DNA of 45,334 nt. Origin: CAZFQD01 sp964520885. GTDB taxonomy: Bacteria > Bacillota > Clostridia > Oscillospirales > SIG519. Every line of letters begins with the position of its first letter. Position 1 is the first letter of the stretch. Of the stretch, positions 41,196 through 45,334 are shown piece after piece. The notes under the pieces are model-generated. The model ran no database searches and was not told the origin of the DNA. It saw nothing but the letters and a program-made list of their open reading frames with translations. Where the stretch lies: positions 1-45,334 of the forward strand of contig CAZFQD010000002.1 of NCBI GenBank assembly GCA_964520885.1, given 5' to 3'. Made by a program: the position numbers and the translations under genes.

Positions 41196-42254
41196 TTATT
41201 TTAACTTATTTATTTTCCTCAAAAAAGGCACTATTTTTTCTCTTAAATAATAAGAAAATGGCTTAAAAACAAAATTTACCTCTCCAATATATTCTTTTAT
41301 TTTGCCATTAAAGCCTTTTTTAAATCGATAAATTCCATAGGCAGGATTTTTTTCATCCTTATAACCCGGAATTCCACCAAAACTATATGTTGAAAAGCCT
41401 TTTTCTATTGCCCATTTTATTAAATTCCATTGAATTAAATGATTTGGCATTAATTCTCTGTGCTTTTGGCAACTCGCTCCATATAAATATGTTGTGGTTT
41501 TGCCATATGATAAGCATAAGGCACCCCCTAAAAGTTCGCCCTCAAAATATGCTAATTTTAAGTGAACATACTGCTCTCCTAAATTGTCATAAAGCCTTTG
41601 GAAATATGATAATGGTCTGCTATTAAAGCCTTTTCTCTTTGTTGTTTGCAAAAAGAGATTATGAAAAGCCTTTAAATCTTCTTTTGTGCCTGTTTTAATT
41701 ACTAAATTTCGTTTTTCGCATTTTCTTATTTTATATCTTGTTTGAGAGTCAAAACTGTCAAAAACCTCCCCATTTGTTTTGCCTTCAATGTTAAGTAAAT
41801 ACACTATATGCGAGGGTGACGAATCTATTTCTCTGTCATCAACGAAAAGCACTTTTCCATTAAGTTTTTTAATACAATTTGCAATATTAATATCTTGCCT
41901 ATCAATTAAAGGGTCAAATCTTAAAGCATATGCATTGTGCTTTTTCGCAAGTTCTAAAATGCCTTTGAACAATTCTAATAAAGTTTGTTCATCACCATCA
42001 TCAATAACTGGTCCCCTTGGAGCAAATAAAAGATTTTTTCCATATTTATTCACAATATATATTGCAATACTTCCGATTATATTTTCATTTTTATCTTTTA
42101 CAATTATAGCACAAAAATCTTGCCCTTTTCTCATACTACGCCAAACAAGCGATTGAAAAAGAGAAGAGTTATTGTGTTTTTTTAAAAAATCTTCGTATTT
42201 TGAAAAATCTTGCTCTTTCAAAAATTCATACAAGTTATTTTTCCACCTTTGCAT
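41196..42254 (-). CDS. FemABX-family peptidyltransferase, paralogue 2
   Basis: A 352-residue FemX/MurM-like enzyme with two GNAT-like halves; such enzymes add amino acids from tRNA to the peptidoglycan stem peptide. Characteristic segments are SLFQSLVWRSM, LLFAPRGPVIDD, SQTRYKIRKCEKRNLVIK, LYGASCQKHRELMPNHLIQW and YSFGGIPGYKDEKNPAYGIYRFKKGF. The start overlaps the end of the upstream paralogue by 20 bases, so the two are coupled. Two enzymes suggest a bridge of at least two residues. Confidence 0.93.
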   Translation of the reverse strand: MQRWKNNLYEFLKEQDFSKYEDFLKKHNNSSLFQSLVWRSMRKGQDFCAIIVKDKNENIIGSIAIYIVNKYGKNLLFAPRGPVIDDGDEQTLLELFKGILELAKKHNAYALRFDPLIDRQDINIANCIKKLNGKVLFVDDREIDSSPSHIVYLLNIEGKTNGEVFDSFDSQTRYKIRKCEKRNLVIKTGTKEDLKAFHNLFLQTTKRKGFNSRPLSYFQRLYDNLGEQYVHLKLAYFEGELLGGALCLSYGKTTTYLYGASCQKHRELMPNHLIQWNLIKWAIEKGFSTYSFGGIPGYKDEKNPAYGIYRFKKGFNGKIKEYIGEVNFVFKPFSYYLREKIVPFLRKINKLK

Positions 42255-43329
42255 TGTTTTTTTGATAGTTTTCTTTCCAATTTCTTTTGCCTTTTTTTAT
42301 ATTAAGTATTTTTTTGCGAGTATTAAAGGCAAAATTAACAATTTTATTTATAATAGGCTTTAAAATAAATTCAATTTCTCCCACATATTCTACAACTTCG
42401 CCTCTAAATTTTCTCTTAAACATAAAAAGACCATACAAAGGATTAGATTGGTCTTGCACTGCCGCAATTCCGCCAAAATCATAAATTTGAATGTTGTTTT
42501 CTATTGCATAGTTCATCATTTCCCATTGCATTAAATAATTTGGCATTTTATCCCTATGCAAATTTGAACTAGCACCATACAAATGCAAACTGCGATTGCC
42601 ATAGGATATTAAAATTGCAGATGAAATTGGTATGCTTTCATAATAAGCAATATATAAATTCAAATGCTGTCCTAAATTGTCCATCATTTTTTCAAAATAA
42701 CTAATTGGTCTAACTGTAAAATGGTCTCTCTTGCTTGTTTCTAATAGAAGTGAATAAAACTCATTTAGTTTCTCTTTGCCTACCTTTTTTATAACAATGC
42801 CACTTTTAATAGCTGATTTAATAGCATAGCGAGTTTTATATGGAAAATGTGAAAATAATTCGTCGCTATTTCTCCCATTTATAGATAAATGATACACCAC
42901 ACTGGGCTGAATACTACCCGAAAAACTATCTCCCTTAAAATTTATTGAACAGCCTAAATCCTTCATTATATTAATGAATTCTTGGTCATCCTTAGGTATA
43001 TTAGGGTCTAATTTTAAGGTGTAACAATTATATTGATTAGCCAATTGCTTAGCATCATTTAATAAAGAGGATAAAATATCCTTATTATTGCTATCGCAAA
43101 CAGGTCCTCTTGGGCAATACATAATTGAATAAGGCAAAAAAGGCAGTTTTCTAATTAAAACTGACATTGAAGCATTAATATTTCCGTTTTTATCTCTTTG
43201 AATAATGATTTTATTAATAAATAAGTCTTTGACCTTTGCCCATTTTGTAGACTGCAAAAACATTGCCCTGTCATTTTTTTGCAGATATTCTTCATATTCT
43301 TGGTAGTTTTCTTTTAATAGTATTTCCAA
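42235..43329 (-). CDS. FemABX-family peptidyltransferase, paralogue 1
   Basis: A 364-residue paralogue of the next gene, with the same layout: AMFLQSTKWAKVKD, IMYCPRGPVCDS, KTRYAIKSAIKSGIVIKK, LYGASSNLHRDKMPNYLMQW and YDFGGIAAVQDQSNPLYGLF. The start is TTG with GGAGG about 13 bases upstream. It lies downstream of the alanine racemase-like gene on the same strand, separated by 71 bases containing a fragment of the GAAAGTGGAAAG repeat. Confidence 0.92.
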   Translation of the reverse strand: MEILLKENYQEYEEYLQKNDRAMFLQSTKWAKVKDLFINKIIIQRDKNGNINASMSVLIRKLPFLPYSIMYCPRGPVCDSNNKDILSSLLNDAKQLANQYNCYTLKLDPNIPKDDQEFINIMKDLGCSINFKGDSFSGSIQPSVVYHLSINGRNSDELFSHFPYKTRYAIKSAIKSGIVIKKVGKEKLNEFYSLLLETSKRDHFTVRPISYFEKMMDNLGQHLNLYIAYYESIPISSAILISYGNRSLHLYGASSNLHRDKMPNYLMQWEMMNYAIENNIQIYDFGGIAAVQDQSNPLYGLFMFKRKFRGEVVEYVGEIEFILKPIINKIVNFAFNTRKKILNIKKGKRNWKENYQKNNAKVEK

Positions 43330-43400
43330 ATTAAAAACAATCCTCCCATTTTAGATGTCAGTATTCAAAAAAAGTTACTTGTTTCTTTCCACTTTCAACT

Positions 43401-44492
43401 TTATAAGTAGTTTCTATCTATAGTTTTATCTAAATACATCGGATTAATATAAAAATCACAAAAATCTCCGGTTTTACATTCAATATCTGTTACATCTATG
43501 GTTAAACTTGTATAGCCCACTCTTCCGATTACACATGCTATTTTACCGTTTAAATGACATTTTAGAGCATTTTTTGTTGATAATCTTATATCATTAAATA
43601 CATATCTTAATTTATCAATAAATCGATATAGTGTTTTCTCTTTTTCTAAGCCCAATCCATCTGCCGAACCGATAGGCAATACCGCTACTTTGCAATTATC
43701 TTCAGTTTTCGTAGCATTACCATAACCAATATTATATCCTTTTGGTAGCCATTTTATTTCTTGAATTTGGCTTCTTAAATATCCAACAGGTTTTAGACCG
43801 TGTTTATTCTTTATTATTACTCTTCCTGTTAATGCAGAACCTACTCTAACGGCATCTAAATTAAATTCTTTAAATCTTAGCAAGGCACAAGAATTTGAAA
43901 TATGTGCTAATCCATAATCTATACTTTGAGTTTTTAAATAATTTAACAATTGTGAAAATCGTTCAAATTGCAATTTTGAATTCTTTTTATTTCTTCCAAA
44001 TGAATCAGTAAAATGACTGTATATTCCTGTAAAATTAATGTTGCTTGAAAATTTTAATGTATCTAAAATCTTATCTTTTTCAAAATGCAAAAAACCATAT
44101 CTGCCAAAGCCTGTATCAATTTTAATATGTGCATTTACTTTAACTCCATATTGCTCAGCTAAACCATTTAAAAGTATTGCAGAAGAGCTGCTTCCAATAG
44201 TTGCAGTTAAATTATATCGGACAATTATTGCCGCTTGCTCAGTTATACAGGTTGAACATAAAAGCAAAATTTCATTTTCAATTCCTGCTTCTCTAAGTTC
44301 AATTGCTTCTTCAATTCTTGAAACAGCAAAGCATTCTACTCCATTAGCAGACAAAAACTTTGCTACTTCAGTAGCGCCCAAACCATAAAAGTTTCCTTTT
44401 AGAACAGCAATAATCTTTGATTTTTTAGACTTTTCTTTTACAATATTTAAATTATGCAAAATCCTATCAAGTTCAACAACAAGAGTTTTCAT
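43401..44492 (-). CDS. Divergent alanine racemase family protein
   Basis: A 363-residue fold-type III PLP enzyme of the alanine racemase family. The PLP lysine is K32, but its loop reads VLKGNFYGLGA where KANAYGHGA is usual. HIKIDTGFGRYGF and the catalytic tyrosine in NIGYGNATKT are kept. LPIGSADG has Ser for the usual Tyr, and GRVGYTSLTIDVT lacks the usual Met-Asp pair (GRVCMDQT). It may racemise another amino acid. AAGGAG sets the ATG at 44492. Linkage to two FemX genes points to cell-wall peptide synthesis. Confidence 0.85.
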   Translation of the reverse strand: MKTLVVELDRILHNLNIVKEKSKKSKIIAVLKGNFYGLGATEVAKFLSANGVECFAVSRIEEAIELREAGIENEILLLCSTCITEQAAIIVRYNLTATIGSSSSAILLNGLAEQYGVKVNAHIKIDTGFGRYGFLHFEKDKILDTLKFSSNINFTGIYSHFTDSFGRNKKNSKLQFERFSQLLNYLKTQSIDYGLAHISNSCALLRFKEFNLDAVRVGSALTGRVIIKNKHGLKPVGYLRSQIQEIKWLPKGYNIGYGNATKTEDNCKVAVLPIGSADGLGLEKEKTLYRFIDKLRYVFNDIRLSTKNALKCHLNGKIACVIGRVGYTSLTIDVTDIECKTGDFCDFYINPMYLDKTIDRNYL

Positions 44493-44628
44493 AACCTTCT
44501 CCTTAAACATCCTTTTTTTGTTATTATATCATATTATAAATAAACCTACAAATATTATTTTTTTGGTGTTGCATTTGAAATTTCAATTCGGGATTTGTCA
44601 ATATTAGGCATTGGTCAATATATAAGTG

Positions 44629-44657
44629 TTGCGATTTTAAATATATTATGTTAAAAT
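44629..44657 (+). promoter_or_regulatory. Promoter of yebC
   Basis: TTGCGA (44629-44634), a 17-bp spacer and TAAAAT (44652-44657), 33 bp before the ATG. Confidence 0.6.
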
Positions 44658-44690
44658 ATTTAATATTAATGTGTCAAAGGAGTTTTGCAT

Positions 44691-45334
44691 ATGTCAGGAC
44701 ATTCAAAATGGAAAAATATTTTGCACAAAAAGGAAAAAACTGATAGCCAAAGAGCAAAAATCTTTACTAAAATAGGCATAGAAATAACTGTTGCAGTTAG
44801 AGAAGGAGGGGCGGACCCTTTTACAAACTCTAAACTAAAAGATGCTATTGCAAAAGCAAAAGCAAATAATGTTCCTAATGATAATATAGAAAGAGTAATT
44901 AAAAAAGCGGCAGGTGATAATGATAGTGCAACTTATGAGGAGATTACTTATGAGGGTTACGGTCCTTGCGGAGTTGCTTTTATTGTTGAAACTTTAACAG
45001 ATAACAGAAACCGAACTGCAGCTGAAATGCGTCATTGTTTTGATAAATACGGTGGAAATTTAGGTCAAAATGGCTCAGTTTCTTGGCTTTTTTCAAAAAA
45101 GGGCGTAATTGTAGTTGATTTAAATGGTGTCAATGAGGATAAGTTAACGGAGGATGCAATAGATGCAGGAGCCGTTGATTTTAGTAGCGAGGACGGAATT
45201 TTTGAAATTTTTACTGACTCTACTGAATTAACGCAAGTTCGTGAGCAACTTGAAAAGAAAGGTTACTCATTTTTATCATCACAAAATGAAATGCTCCCTT
45301 CAACATATATTGCTTTATCTAATGAGGACGATAT
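44691..45334 (+). CDS. yebC: YebC/PmpR family protein (3' end outside window)
   Basis: The first 214 codons of a YebC-family protein, with no stop before the window edge; the family is usually 240-250 residues. It begins MSGHSKWKNILHKKEKTD and has IFTKIGIEITVAVREGGADP, KANNVPNDNIERVIKKA, YEGYGPCGVAFIVE, TDNRNRTAAEMRH and GQNGSVSWLF. YebC proteins have been treated as transcription regulators and more recently as translation factors at proline-rich stalls. AAAGGAG precedes the ATG. Confidence 0.96.
   Translation, partial: MSGHSKWKNILHKKEKTDSQRAKIFTKIGIEITVAVREGGADPFTNSKLKDAIAKAKANNVPNDNIERVIKKAAGDNDSATYEEITYEGYGPCGVAFIVETLTDNRNRTAAEMRHCFDKYGGNLGQNGSVSWLFSKKGVIVVDLNGVNEDKLTEDAIDAGAVDFSSEDGIFEIFTDSTELTQVREQLEKKGYSFLSSQNEMLPSTYIALSNEDD

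Overview
The window is a 45 kb stretch of very AT-rich chromosome from what looks like an anaerobic, low-GC Gram-positive bacterium (Clostridia-like). This rests on strong GGAGG-type ribosome sites, frequent TTG/GTG starts, a T-box-controlled trp operon, two FemX-type peptidoglycan bridge enzymes, an anaerobic sulfatase-maturing radical SAM enzyme, NAD-linked formate dehydrogenase and methyl-branch Wood-Ljungdahl enzymes. The species cannot be named from the sequence alone. No rRNA, tRNA, CRISPR array or intact transposase gene was seen.

Layout. 1-665: a small GIY-YIG nuclease gene enclosed by eight copies of a palindromic REP-like repeat. 740-4991: housekeeping genes (M50 protease, scpA without scpB, yerC, a methyltransferase, hslO, yjbQ) separated by dispersed repeats. 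5073-7066: a three-helix leader element followed by an ABC exporter. 7118-9010: a TSUP anion exporter and a sulfatase-maturing enzyme. 9084-12318: an accessory block with a divergent small-protein/Xre pair sharing a symmetric operator-promoter, then an isolated 852-residue membrane protein with its own promoter. 12351-13118: repeats, promoter and tryptophan T-box. 13119-19659: trpEGDCFBA. 19790-30130: NADH-linked formate dehydrogenase (NuoE-like, NuoF-like, FdhF), fdhD and molybdenum cofactor genes (moeA, mobA, moaA, moaC, MOSC, mogA). 30201-30347: a string of hairpins. 30365-34590 (minus): fhs, an AcsE-like methyltransferase and a MetF-MetV fusion. 34725-41002: polyprenyl diphosphate synthase, EtfBA-FixCX, MenA and UbiE/MenG. 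41022-41191: a MITE-like element. 41196-44492 (minus): divergent alanine racemase and two FemX paralogues. 44691-end: yebC, cut by the window edge.

How the genes fit together. Formate dehydrogenase interconverts formate/CO2 and NADH (possibly with ferredoxin). Fhs, MetFV and the AcsE-like enzyme carry the one-carbon unit from formate towards methyl transfer. EtfBA-FixCX together with the prenyl synthase, MenA and MenG suggests an electron-transfer complex that reduces menaquinone, so the 20-41 kb half reads as one connected one-carbon and redox region.

The most unusual content is non-coding: (i) the GIY-YIG gene inside its repeat nest, with related copies elsewhere showing a compensatory stem change; (ii) many intergenic perfect hairpins whose loop is exactly three bases, mostly AAA or TTT; (iii) a self-consistent three-helix leader ahead of the ABC exporter; (iv) several genes whose stop codon lies inside a dispersed repeat. 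The 852-residue membrane protein is the main unrecognised gene.
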